From: an uncultured Acetatifactor sp.
GTDB taxonomy: Bacteria; Bacillota; Clostridia; Lachnospirales; Lachnospiraceae
Length of the DNA stretch: 60,659 bases
Assembly (NCBI GenBank): GCA_947588705.1
Contig: CANPYT010000010.1
Coordinates: forward strand, 1-60,659
Direction: 5' to 3'
Part shown: positions 33,750-41,618 of the stretch, one piece after another
How positions within the stretch are numbered: the stretch's first letter is position 1
How the letters are laid out: each line of letters opens with the position of its first letter
The notes under the pieces: model-generated
What the model was told of the DNA's origin: nothing
The model's input: the letters and a program-made list of their open reading frames with translations, nothing else
Databases searched by the model: none
Program-made: the position numbers and the translations under genes

Positions 33750-35045
33750 CTATATACAAAATGCCGCGTAGAGAGGCACCGTCTTTTTCCCGTCCTCAAA
33801 ACCAAAGTTTCTCGCTGAGAGCTTGATAGCGTAATCGGGCTTGTAGGTATCCATAAAGATTTTCAGGCTCTTAGCCTTTGTGTTGTCCGCGGACTTAACC
33901 TCAACGGGGATCAGCCTGCCCTCCCGCTGGATGACAAAATCAATTTCCGCTCCGCGCTGGGACTCCCAGTAATAAGTCTGGTATCCGTTTATCAAAAGCT
34001 GCACATTCACATAATTTTCTGCAAGAGCGCCCTTAAAGTCATTGATCTCCTCCACCATGTAAATCACGTCGTTTACAGCCAGATCCTTTTTGGCGGCAAG
34101 CAGCCCCAGGTCTGAGACATAAATCTTGAATGCGTCAATGTCACGGTAGTTTTCCAAAGGCTTCCTCATCTGTTCCACCCTGAACACCCGCGACACGATC
34201 CCCGACAGGCAAAGCCACTCGATGGCATTCTCAAATTCGGAAGCCCGCCCGCCTTTCTTGATCAGCTTATATTGAAAGCGGGTATTCTTTTTGGAAAGCT
34301 GCACGGTAATATTGTCATAGACAAGCCGCGTTTTTTTGATCTCATTCAGGCTGTTATACTTGCTCATATCATTTAGATAGCTTGCCAGGATCGTGTCCTG
34401 TATATGGCGCACAAGGATATGATCCCTTGTCTGGGCAAACTGCATGACGCACTCCGGCATACCGCCCACGATTAAATACTGACGGTAAAGCAGCATCGCC
34501 GCATCGTGCAGGGCGGAGGGCAGGGGCGTGTCGGTTCGGAAACACTCTCTGATCCGTCCTACCAGCGCGTCCTCCCCAAGCGCAAGCATAAATTCTTCCA
34601 TATCCATCGGGTAAAGGGTTTTCATATCGACCTTTCCAACGGGGAATGAGAACTTTGCACGGTTGACCGCAACGCCTAAAAGGCTGCCCGCCACGATGAT
34701 ATGATAATCAGGGGCATCCTCACAGAAATATTTCAGCGAGGTCAGCGCCCGCTCGCAAAGCTGCACCTCATCAAAGACGATCAGCGTCTTTTCCCTTACA
34801 ATGGTCTGCCCCGCGATATGCGATAAGATAGGGATCAGGTAATCAGGACTAATATCCTCCGCAAAAGTTTGGGAAAGCTTCGGACTGGTTTCAAAGTTGA
34901 AATACGCCACATTTTCATAATGTGTGCGCCCAAACTCTAAAATGGAATAAGTCTTGCCGACCTGCCTTGCCCCCTGCAGGATCAGCGGCTTGCGATGTTC
35001 GCTTTCTTTCCACTCTTCCAAAAAAAGCATGATTTTCCGGTACAT
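33750..35045 (-). CDS. AAA_14/DUF4143 ATPase carried by the element
   Basis: A 431-residue ATPase of the AAA_14 + DUF4143 type. Walker A is GARQVGKT (about 25-32) and Walker B is LIVFDEVQLCE, followed by the sensor-like VAGSLLGVAV. The C-terminal DUF4143 region has GALAENYVNVQLL and a PD-(D/E)XK-like core, GAEIDFVIQREGRLIPVEVKS. AAGGAGGG precedes the ATG. Such proteins are common, poorly understood and often genomically mobile; roles in defence or toxin-like regulation have been suggested for relatives but cannot be read here. It is the only obvious cargo of the element and is transcribed with the recombinase. Confidence 0.9.
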   Translation of the reverse strand: MYRKIMLFLEEWKESEHRKPLILQGARQVGKTYSILEFGRTHYENVAYFNFETSPKLSQTFAEDISPDYLIPILSHIAGQTIVREKTLIVFDEVQLCERALTSLKYFCEDAPDYHIIVAGSLLGVAVNRAKFSFPVGKVDMKTLYPMDMEEFMLALGEDALVGRIRECFRTDTPLPSALHDAAMLLYRQYLIVGGMPECVMQFAQTRDHILVRHIQDTILASYLNDMSKYNSLNEIKKTRLVYDNITVQLSKKNTRFQYKLIKKGGRASEFENAIEWLCLSGIVSRVFRVEQMRKPLENYRDIDAFKIYVSDLGLLAAKKDLAVNDVIYMVEEINDFKGALAENYVNVQLLINGYQTYYWESQRGAEIDFVIQREGRLIPVEVKSADNTKAKSLKIFMDTYKPDYAIKLSARNFGFEDGKKTVPLYAAFCI

Positions 35046-35072
35046 AAAAGGCCCTCCTTGTAATCTGCCTCC

Positions 35073-35101
35073 AGTATATCAAATATTCATGTCGAAATCA
35101 A
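35073..35101 (-). promoter_or_regulatory. Promoter of the element operon
   Basis: Minus-strand TTGATT (35101-35096), a 17-base spacer, and TATACT (35078-35073), 28 bases before the ATPase start. Inverted repeats ATATTCATG (35083-35091) and CATGAATAT (35133-35141) lie within and upstream of it and may be an operator. Confidence 0.7.
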
Positions 35102-35260
35102 CGATATTATTCTCATTATTCGCATTAAACTACATGAATATCTTATCTAATCTCGCACAATTCGACGCAAATCGCCGTGTCCTACCGCCCTGCCACCCGT
35201 CCAGGCTGCCATCGGCGGGAGATCACCTTATTTTCACCATGAATCATACCGGATCCCTTC

Positions 35261-35843
35261 GTACCGGAATCAGGGGTACGGCTTTACCATCACCTCCTCC
35301 ACCGCTTACGACCAGAAATGGGTCTACGGGCGAAATATCTTTGAAAATATCGACCGCCTGGTGGACAATGTCTTTGCCAATTACCTGGCCCGGCCGGGTG
35401 TGCGCCAACCCATTTTCACTTCCTACTGCGACGGCAGGCGGGTGACCTGTTCCGGCCTGAGCCAGTGGGGCTCCAAGTATCTGGGCGACCAGGGATACTC
35501 TGCCATCGAGATCATACGGTATTACTACGGAAATGATATGTATATCGACACGGCTACCGCCATCTCCGGCGTTCCTTCCTCCTACCCCGGCTATGTCCTG
35601 AACATCGGCGCTTCGGGTGACAAGGTACGCCAGCTTCAGACCCAGTTAAACCGCATCGCCAGGAATTATCCCGCCATCCCCACTGTCACGGCGGACGGTA
35701 TCTACGGCCCGGCTACCGCCGAGGCGATACGGGTCTTTCAGAAGGTCTTCGACCTGCCCCAGACCGGAGCCACGGATTACGCCACCTGGTATGAGGTGTC
35801 GGAAATCTACGTCGGCGTGTCCAGGATCGCGGAGCCAAGCTGA
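35261..35843 (+). pseudogene. SleC-like cortex-lytic gene, 3' part
   Basis: This is the downstream part of the split gene. From the element junction it reads YRNQGYGFTITSSTAYDQ, then NIFENIDRLVDNVFANYLARPG, SQWGSKYLGDQGYSAIEIIRYYYG, and ends with a peptidoglycan-binding domain (IGASGDKVRQLQTQLNRI; VTADGIYGPATAEAIRVFQKVFDLPQTGATDYATWY). No start codon or ribosome site serves it in the integrated state, so it is silent unless the element is excised. There is no frameshift or internal stop, showing that it has not decayed. Confidence 0.85.
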
Positions 35844-35866
35844 AAAAGCCCTGCCGGACAAATACA

Positions 35867-35908
35867 GGGGAGCTGTCTTTTGCTTTCACAGAAGACAGCT
35901 CCCCCTTT
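35867..35908 (+). terminator. Terminator of the SleC-like gene
   Basis: GGGGAGCTGTCTT (35867-35879) pairs perfectly with AAGACAGCTCCCC (35892-35904), followed by CTTT. Confidence 0.75.
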
Positions 35909-35934
35909 CCCGGTTTCCTCTAATCTTATTTTTC

Positions 35935-36025
35935 TTATCTTGTTCTCCTTATCTTGTTCTTTTTATCTTGTTCTTCTTATCTTGTTCTTCTTATCTTTTC
36001 TCTCTTATTTTGTCCTTCTTATCTC
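35935..36025. repeat. Minisatellite 2: 14-bp unit
   Basis: About six and a half copies of TTATCTTGTTCTTC with small variants, between the SleC-like terminator and the degraded dispersed repeat. On the leftward strand it is purine-rich. Confidence 0.85.
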
Positions 36026-36030
36026 GTCCC

Positions 36031-36112
36031 GTTCCCCCCGTGCCATTCACAAAGCCGCGCTTACGCGCTTTTCGCCGCCCCGTGACTTCCTTTGCCCATA
36101 AAACGGCGCTCC
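36031..36112 (-). repeat. Dispersed structured repeat, copy 5 (degraded, reversed)
   Basis: Read on the minus strand, GGAGCGCCGTTTTATGGGCAAAG, then GAAAAGCGCGTAAGCGCGGCTTTGTGAATGGC, matches the right half of copy 4. The hairpin half is absent. It lies 14 bases after the DUF4956 stop. Confidence 0.7.
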
Positions 36113-36125
36113 ACAATAGGCTCAC

Positions 36126-36800
36126 TCAATACGCATCCCCGCCCCTGTGCGCCACCACAGATACGGAAACGACGCCCGGCACCTCGCCCAGCGCTTTCAG
36201 CAGCCCCTCGTAATCTTTCAGGCGGACCTCCAACAGGAAATCCGCGTTTCCCCTCGTCAGATTGCGGGACTTCACACGGTAATGCTTATCGTATCCCGCC
36301 ACCGTCTCAAAGACCTTATCCGCGCAGTCATTGTTTTCCGCATTGACCGACAGCAGCATGGAACTGCGCGCCTCCGGCAGGCGGTAAAAGACTACCGCCA
36401 AAACCGTCGCCCCCAGCGACAGCAGCACCGCCAGCCCCAGCATCCCGGCCCCGCATATGATCCCGATACTGATGCTCCAGAACAGGAAGATCAGGTCCAT
36501 TGGCTCCTTCACCGCCGTCCGGAACCTCACGATGGAAAGTGCGCCGACCATGCCGAGGGATACTACCACGCTGCTCTGGATTGCCAGGATGATAGCGGCG
36601 GTTATCACGCTCATCAGGATCAGGGAAACATTAAAGCTTTTGGAATAAAAAGAATCCTTAGTGAGGAACCGGTACACAAAAAACAAATAAATCCCCAGTA
36701 CGGCCGCCGCGGCCAGCAGCACTGCCGCGTCCCTCATCGTCAGATCCACGTTTCGAAACCCGTTTAAAAAAGAATCCTTGATCACATCCTTAATGCTCAT
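36126..36800 (-). CDS. DUF4956 membrane protein
   Basis: A 224-residue membrane protein. Helices include VLLAAAAVLGIYLFFVYRFL, VSLILMSVITAAIILAI and GIICGAGMLGLAVLLSLGATVLAVVFY. The conserved DUF4956 block VVSLGMVGALSIVRFRTAVKEPMDLIFLFWSISIGI is intact. The C-terminal cytoplasmic part (about 150-224) resembles a small ferredoxin-like domain. AGGAGG precedes the ATG. It is paired with the VTC-domain gene 24 bases upstream; such pairs recur in Firmicutes and suggest one membrane polyphosphate-related system, although that function is unproven. Confidence 0.88.
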   Translation of the reverse strand: MSIKDVIKDSFLNGFRNVDLTMRDAAVLLAAAAVLGIYLFFVYRFLTKDSFYSKSFNVSLILMSVITAAIILAIQSSVVVSLGMVGALSIVRFRTAVKEPMDLIFLFWSISIGIICGAGMLGLAVLLSLGATVLAVVFYRLPEARSSMLLSVNAENNDCADKVFETVAGYDKHYRVKSRNLTRGNADFLLEVRLKDYEGLLKALGEVPGVVSVSVVAHRGGDAY

Positions 36801-36824
36801 CCCAATCCTCCTGCCCGATATGTC

Positions 36825-37520
36825 TCATCTCAAGCCGTACACCCTGCACAGCGCATACTTGGAAAAGCTTGTCCGCCGCAGCTGCCGACCTCCCGCCAGC
36901 ACCTCCCGTATAGCGGCGGGAAGGACCTCGTCATACTTTACCTCCAGAAGCTGTTCCCCCGGCCGCAGGATCCCCCGGCGGCTGATATCCTTCTCCAGGA
37001 ACCTTTCCACTTCAGGGGAGGAGAAAATATCCCTGTCAAAAGTGATCCTCACGTTGCCGATACTGTGTACATACGGGTTCCGGGTATATTCCACGATCAC
37101 TTTCGGGCGCAGCAGCCGTCCGCTCCTCTCCGCCAGGAAGCGGGCGAGAAGCTCCTGGCCCTCCGCCACATCCCTGACGTCCGCGCCCCTGACCAGCCTT
37201 TCACACTGTTCTTCCGTAAGCAGGCAGGTCTCCTTTGCCTTCCTGTCGCCCAGGGAGCGCTTACATTCCAGCCGGATGGTCTCCCTGCTGTTATTGTATA
37301 TCCTGATCCTGTATTTTTTCCGCCCGTTCACCCCGCTGATGTTTTCATACAGGCAGTCGTCGTCAACGGTGTCGAAATACAGGCTCCGTATCACATAGGC
37401 CCCTTCCGGCCCGGCATGGCGGTCCGGGCGGCAGATACATTTCACACGGTCCTCCATCAGGTAAAGTGCGCTTTCGGAGCAGAGAAACTTTAATTCATGG
37501 CGATACTGAAACGCCTCCAT
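36825..37520 (-). CDS. VTC-domain (polyphosphate polymerase-like) protein
   Basis: A 231-residue protein of the VTC/triphosphate-tunnel superfamily. It starts with YRHELKFLCSE. The basic and acidic residues that line the tunnel appear in IRSLYFDTVDDDCLYEN, KYRIRIYNNSRETIRLECKRS, PKVIVEYTRNPY and VRITFDRDI, then LLEVKYDEVLP. Yeast Vtc4 uses this fold to make polyphosphate from ATP; activity here is inferred. The protein is soluble, so DUF4956 probably anchors it. GGAGAGGAAAG precedes the start. Confidence 0.88.
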   Translation of the reverse strand: MEAFQYRHELKFLCSESALYLMEDRVKCICRPDRHAGPEGAYVIRSLYFDTVDDDCLYENISGVNGRKKYRIRIYNNSRETIRLECKRSLGDRKAKETCLLTEEQCERLVRGADVRDVAEGQELLARFLAERSGRLLRPKVIVEYTRNPYVHSIGNVRITFDRDIFSSPEVERFLEKDISRRGILRPGEQLLEVKYDEVLPAAIREVLAGGRQLRRTSFSKYALCRVYGLR

Positions 37521-37597
37521 CTTTCCTCTCCTCCCGTCTTAAAATCATGGCGGGTACCTTTCTTTTCTCCGCGTTTCCGGCCCGCACACGGTTTATC

Positions 37598-38539
37598 TTA
37601 CCATAGCGGGCGGAAAAAAGCAACCGGCGGACGCGGAGCCGCCCCTTCCGGGTAAAACTCCAGATATTTTCCCGGCGCCACCCCGTAAGCCGCCCTGAAA
37701 TTCCGCAAAAAAGAAGAATAATTCGCAAATCCGCAGGACTGCCAGACCTGGGTGATGCTCCTGCCCTCCCGAAGGTACTGGCAGGCACGGATCAGCCGCT
37801 TGTCCATGAGGAAAGCATGGACGGTAACACCGGTCATCTCCTTAAATTTCCGCAGGAAATAATATTTGCTCATATGCACCTGTTCCGCCAGCTGCCCGAG
37901 GGATATGGCCTCCTCCATATGTCCGTCGATATAGGCGCTGACCTGTTCCACCAGAGGATTCCCCGCCAGCTCTTCCGTGGAAAAATATTCCCCGCCCCTG
38001 CAGAGCATATTCAGGTAGGTAAAAAACAGGATCAGGTACCCCCTGTCCATCGCCGCCTTTGTCCCGGGAGGCTCGCCCTCAGGCCCCCGGGACATGGCGA
38101 GCTTCAGCAGGAATCCCCGGAGCATCTCCTCATAATACACGGGAAAATGACAGACCCTGGCGCTCTCCCCATGAAAGCAGGCGGACAGGTCGGTGTCTCC
38201 TTCTCCCAGCCGTTCCAGCATACCGTCCGTGACCCAGAGGATGATCCGCCTGGAGACATCCTGCTTTTTCTCCGCAGGCTGGTACTTGTGCATCACATTC
38301 CGGTTCAGCAGCAGGAAATCCCCCCGGTGCAGTGGGTGGATCTTGTCCTCTGCCAGAGAGGCGAACTCCCCCTCCATCACATAGATGATCTCATAAAAAT
38401 TATGATAATGCAGCGCGGCCGCCCCCACAGGTTCCCCCTGCTTCTCATAGACTTCATAATTCTCGTTCAGCATGTACTGGCGCTCATCCCAGGCTTCCAG
38501 CCTGCGGATCCTGTCCTCCACCGGTTCCGTCTGGCGCAT
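37598..38539 (-). CDS. AraC-family regulator, divergent from uxuAB
   Basis: A 313-residue regulator with an N-terminal cupin (LHYHNFYEIIYVMEGEFA; HPLHRGDFLLLNRNVMHKY) and a C-terminal AraC double helix-turn-helix (ISLGQLAEQVHMSKYYFLRKFKEMTG; YLREGRSITQVWQSCGFANYSSFLRNFRAAYGVAPGKY). GGGAGGTG precedes the ATG. It is divergent from uxuA-uxuB across 156 bases that contain a direct repeat with 21-bp spacing, so it most likely activates those genes in response to a uronate. Confidence 0.9.
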   Translation of the reverse strand: MRQTEPVEDRIRRLEAWDERQYMLNENYEVYEKQGEPVGAAALHYHNFYEIIYVMEGEFASLAEDKIHPLHRGDFLLLNRNVMHKYQPAEKKQDVSRRIILWVTDGMLERLGEGDTDLSACFHGESARVCHFPVYYEEMLRGFLLKLAMSRGPEGEPPGTKAAMDRGYLILFFTYLNMLCRGGEYFSTEELAGNPLVEQVSAYIDGHMEEAISLGQLAEQVHMSKYYFLRKFKEMTGVTVHAFLMDKRLIRACQYLREGRSITQVWQSCGFANYSSFLRNFRAAYGVAPGKYLEFYPEGAAPRPPVAFFRPLW

Positions 38540-38574
38540 GTTCCCTCACCTCCCGCCGCTGTCCTCAGCATACC

Positions 38575-38602
38575 GCAATATTTGCATGATTTCAAGCAAT
38601 AT
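38575..38602 (+). promoter_or_regulatory. Candidate AraC-type activator site of uxuAB
   Basis: GCAATAT at 38575-38581 is repeated at 38596-38602, 21 bp apart, the spacing typical of AraC half-sites. The second half-site lies just upstream of where the -35 region would be. Confidence 0.5.
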
Positions 38603-38631
38603 ATGGTCTTTTTTTGCATTTTTAATTCCTG

Positions 38632-38637
38632 TATACT
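38632..38637 (+). promoter_or_regulatory. -10 element of the uxuAB promoter
   Basis: TATACT lies 59 bases before the uxuA ATG. The -35 position (38609-38614) is a T-run without TTGACA likeness, as expected for an activator-dependent promoter. Confidence 0.5.
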
Positions 38638-38695
38638 GTAAGAAAAGCTAAGGAGCCCAAACCGAAACAACACAAAACAAACGGAGGTATTCACT

Positions 38696-39781
38696 ATGCA
38701 GATGACATTTCGCTGGTACGGCAGCAAGTATGACACCGTGACCTTAAAGCAGATCCGCCAGATCCCCGGCGTCACCGGCGTGATCTCCACCCTCTACGGC
38801 ACCGCTCCCGGAGAAGTGTGGGAGACCGCGGATATCCTGGCGCTGAAAAAAGAGATCGAGGACGCCGGCCTCTCCCTTGCGGGCATCGAGAGCGTAAATA
38901 TCCATGACGCCATCAAGGTGGGCACTCCCGACAGGGACAGGTACATCGACAATTACATCACCACCCTGGAGCGCCTGGGCCAGGCCGGTATCCACATGGT
39001 ATGCTACAACTTCATGCCGGTGTTCGACTGGACCAGGACGGAGCTGGCCAGAGTCCGCCCGGACGGTTCCACCGTCCTGGCCTATACCCAGGAAGCGGTG
39101 GACGCGCTGAATCCGGAGGATATGTTCGCCTCCATCAGCGGCGATGCCAACGGCGCCATCCTGCCCGGCTGGGAGCCGGAGCGCATGGCCCACATCAAGG
39201 AGCTTTTTGAGATGTACAGGGATGTGGACGACGAAAAGCTTTTCGCGAACCTGAAATATTTCCTGGAGCGCATTATGCCGGTGTGCGATAAATATGACAT
39301 CAACATGGCCATCCACCCCGACGATCCCGCCTGGAGCGTGTTCGGGCTGCCCCGGATCATCATCAACAAGGAAAACATCCTGCGGATGATGAAAATGGTT
39401 GACAACCCCCACAACGGCGTTACCTTCTGCTCCGGCTCTTACGGCACCAACCTGGAAAACGACCTTCCCGACATGATCCGCTCCCTGAAGGGCCGGATCC
39501 ACTTTGCCCATGTGCGCAACCTGAAATTCAATTCCCCCACCGACTTTGAGGAGTCCGCACATCTCTCCAGCGACGGCACTTTCGATATGTACGAGATCAT
39601 GCTTGCCCTGTATGACATCGGCTTCGACGGCCCCATCCGCCCCGACCACGGGCGCATGATCTGGGATGAGGTGGCAATGCCCGGCTACGGTCTCTATGAC
39701 AGGGCCCTGGGCGCCGCCTATCTGAACGGCCTCTGGGAGGCCATCGACAAACAACACAAAAAAGAGGAGGCATCCAAATGA
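38696..39781 (+). CDS. uxuA: Mannonate dehydratase
   Basis: UxuA dehydrates D-mannonate to 2-keto-3-deoxygluconate in glucuronate breakdown. The 361-residue protein shows the xylose-isomerase-like TIM-barrel family features MTFRWYGSKYDTVTLKQIRQIPGV, VCYNFMPVFDWTRTEL, MAIHPDDPAWSVFGLPRI, FCSGSYGTN and RIHFAHVRN. It ends with the metal-binding GPIRPDHGRMIWDE. GGAGG lies 8 bases before the ATG. Its stop overlaps the start of uxuB (ATGA), so the two are translationally coupled. Confidence 0.96.
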   Translation: MQMTFRWYGSKYDTVTLKQIRQIPGVTGVISTLYGTAPGEVWETADILALKKEIEDAGLSLAGIESVNIHDAIKVGTPDRDRYIDNYITTLERLGQAGIHMVCYNFMPVFDWTRTELARVRPDGSTVLAYTQEAVDALNPEDMFASISGDANGAILPGWEPERMAHIKELFEMYRDVDDEKLFANLKYFLERIMPVCDKYDINMAIHPDDPAWSVFGLPRIIINKENILRMMKMVDNPHNGVTFCSGSYGTNLENDLPDMIRSLKGRIHFAHVRNLKFNSPTDFEESAHLSSDGTFDMYEIMLALYDIGFDGPIRPDHGRMIWDEVAMPGYGLYDRALGAAYLNGLWEAIDKQHKKEEASK

Positions 39782-41394
39782 AACTGACCAGAGCAGGCAT
39801 CGAGGCCGACAGGGCCGCCTTTACAGCCGCAGGCTACCGGCTCCCCGCCTTTGACTACGAAAAAGTACGCGCCAACACCCTGGCGCATCCCGTCTGGATC
39901 CACTTTGGGGCGGGCAATATCTTCAAGGCTTTCCAGGCTAATGTGGTGCAGAAGCTTCTTGACCGGGGCGTCATGGACACCGGCCTCATCGCCGCGGAAG
40001 GATACGATTATGAGATCATCGAAAAGAGCAGCCGCCCCCACGATGACCTGACGGTGCTGGCAACGCTGAAAGCCGACGACACCGTAGAAAAGACAGTGGT
40101 TGGCAGTATTATGGAGTCCCTTATACTGGACAGCTCCAACAGGCCGGAATATGACCGTCTCAAAGAGATCTTCGCAAGCCCTTCCCTCCAGATGGTAAGC
40201 TTTACCATAACAGAAAAAGGGTATGCCGTGACCGATGCCAGGGGCGCCACACTTCCGGCGGTGGCGGCGGATTTTGCGAAAGGCCCCGAGGCGCCGGACG
40301 GCTACCTGGGCAAGGTGGTCTCCCTCCTGTACCACAGGTACACCCATGGCCAGCTGCCCGTCGCCATGGTCAGCATGGACAACTGCTCCCACAACGGGGA
40401 TAAGCTGAAAAGCGCGGTACTGGCGTTTGCCGAAGCCTGGTGCTCCCGCGGGCTAGCGGAGGACGGCTTCCTCTCCTATGTAAAGGACGGAAGGAAAGTC
40501 TCTTTCCCCTGGAGCATGATCGACAAGATCACCCCCAGGCCGGACGCCAAGGTAAAAGCCATGCTGGCCGCCGACGGCCTGGAGGATCTGGAGCCCGTGA
40601 TCACCAAAAAGAATACTTATATCGCGCCCTTTGTCAACGCGGAGGAATGCGAATATCTTGTGATCGAGGACGCTTTTCCCGCCGGCAGACCTCCCCTGGA
40701 GCAGGGCGGCATCATTTTCACAGACCGCGCGACCGTGGACAAGGTGGAGAAAATGAAGGTCTGCACCTGCCTGAATCCCCTGCACACCGCGCTGGCCATA
40801 TTCGGCTGTCTCCTGGGGTACGAGCTGATCTCAGCGGAAATGAAAGACCCGCTGCTTAAAAAGCTGGTGGAAACCATAGGCTACACGGAGGGGCTGCCCG
40901 TGGTGGTCGATCCCGGTATCCTGAACCCCAGGGAGTTCATCGACCAGGTGGTAAATGTGCGGATCCCCAATCCCTTTATGCCTGACACCCCCCAGCGGAT
41001 CGCCACGGACACCTCCCAGAAACTGGCCATCCGCTTTGGGGAGACCATCAAGGCTTACGCCAGGGATTCCCGCCTAAGGACTTCGGACCTGAAGATGATC
41101 CCGCTGGTGTTTGCCGGCTGGCTGCGGTATCTGATGGCGGTGGACGATAGCGGGAAGCCCTTCGCCCTCAGCCCTGACCCGCTTCTCGACAGCGTCTGCG
41201 CTTACGTGGAGGATTTTGAGCTGAGCGATGCGCCCAAGGATCTGTCCTGCCTGAACCCGCTTCTGCGAAACGAAAAGATCTTCGGGGTGAACTTGGAAGA
41301 ACTCGGCATGGACGAGCTGGTAAAACGTTACTTCCAGGAACTTTCCAGCGGCATCGGCGCGGTGAGGAAGACCCTGGAGAAATATGTAAAATAG
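39778..41394 (+). CDS. uxuB: Fructuronate reductase (mannitol dehydrogenase family)
   Basis: A 538-residue NAD-dependent polyol dehydrogenase. The N-terminal Rossmann domain begins near HFGAGNIFKAF, and the conserved MSMDNCSHNGDKL block carries family residues. The C-terminal helical domain has CTCLNPLHTALAIFG and MPDTPQRIATDTSQKLAIRFGE. Position directly behind uxuA, with overlapping codons and a GAGGAGG site, points to reduction of D-fructuronate to D-mannonate, the step before UxuA. By sequence alone, tagaturonate or mannitol could be the substrate. Confidence 0.85.
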   Translation: MKLTRAGIEADRAAFTAAGYRLPAFDYEKVRANTLAHPVWIHFGAGNIFKAFQANVVQKLLDRGVMDTGLIAAEGYDYEIIEKSSRPHDDLTVLATLKADDTVEKTVVGSIMESLILDSSNRPEYDRLKEIFASPSLQMVSFTITEKGYAVTDARGATLPAVAADFAKGPEAPDGYLGKVVSLLYHRYTHGQLPVAMVSMDNCSHNGDKLKSAVLAFAEAWCSRGLAEDGFLSYVKDGRKVSFPWSMIDKITPRPDAKVKAMLAADGLEDLEPVITKKNTYIAPFVNAEECEYLVIEDAFPAGRPPLEQGGIIFTDRATVDKVEKMKVCTCLNPLHTALAIFGCLLGYELISAEMKDPLLKKLVETIGYTEGLPVVVDPGILNPREFIDQVVNVRIPNPFMPDTPQRIATDTSQKLAIRFGETIKAYARDSRLRTSDLKMIPLVFAGWLRYLMAVDDSGKPFALSPDPLLDSVCAYVEDFELSDAPKDLSCLNPLLRNEKIFGVNLEELGMDELVKRYFQELSSGIGAVRKTLEKYVK

Positions 41395-41401
41395 AGCCGC
41401 A

Positions 41402-41566
41402 GGGCAAACAGTTTGCCCGTCAGAGACCTGCGCCGCCAGGCGCATCCGGGAAAAAAGGGCTAATCTTATCTTTTATATCCATGTCTTTCTCCATTTCTTC
41501 GCCGGACGCCGCGCGTAAGCCTTTTTTCGCCGGCCGCCCGCGGGGCTTTCCTCCCGCAGGCGGCCA
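41402..41566. terminator. Hairpins between convergent uxuB and htpG
   Basis: GGGCAAAC and GTTTGCCC (41402-41418) form a near-perfect palindrome, and GGCCGCC and GGCGGCC (about 41533-41565) form a second GC-rich hairpin. Neither has a clear T-run, so their role as terminators is uncertain. The gap of 224 bases holds no gene. Confidence 0.35.
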
Positions 41567-41618
41567 AAAGCAGGGCCGATATCGCATATGATATTTTGCA
41601 TAAGATATTTTGCGTATG

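Larger units (their letters stand above)
31710..35260. mobile_element. 3.55-kb serine-recombinase element inside the SleC-like gene
   Basis: The element contains an AAA-ATPase gene, a small gene and a large serine recombinase gene, all leftward and overlapping. Both ends carry GTA (31710-31712 and 35261-35263). Removing 3551 bp with one GTA recreates GAG TGG TAC CGG AAT CAG, which restores E-W-Y-R-N-Q in frame. The joined element ends give GATCCC-TTCGTATG-GGGATC, a palindromic attP core. There are no conjugation or replication genes. Precise in-frame repair is a direct observation; regulated excision is a hypothesis. Confidence 0.9.

Noticed and set aside
31713..35260. Interpretation as an insertion sequence or prophage
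   Set aside because: There is no DDE transposase, no terminal inverted repeat of IS type and no phage structural gene; a serine recombinase and a 3-base shared core explain the junctions.
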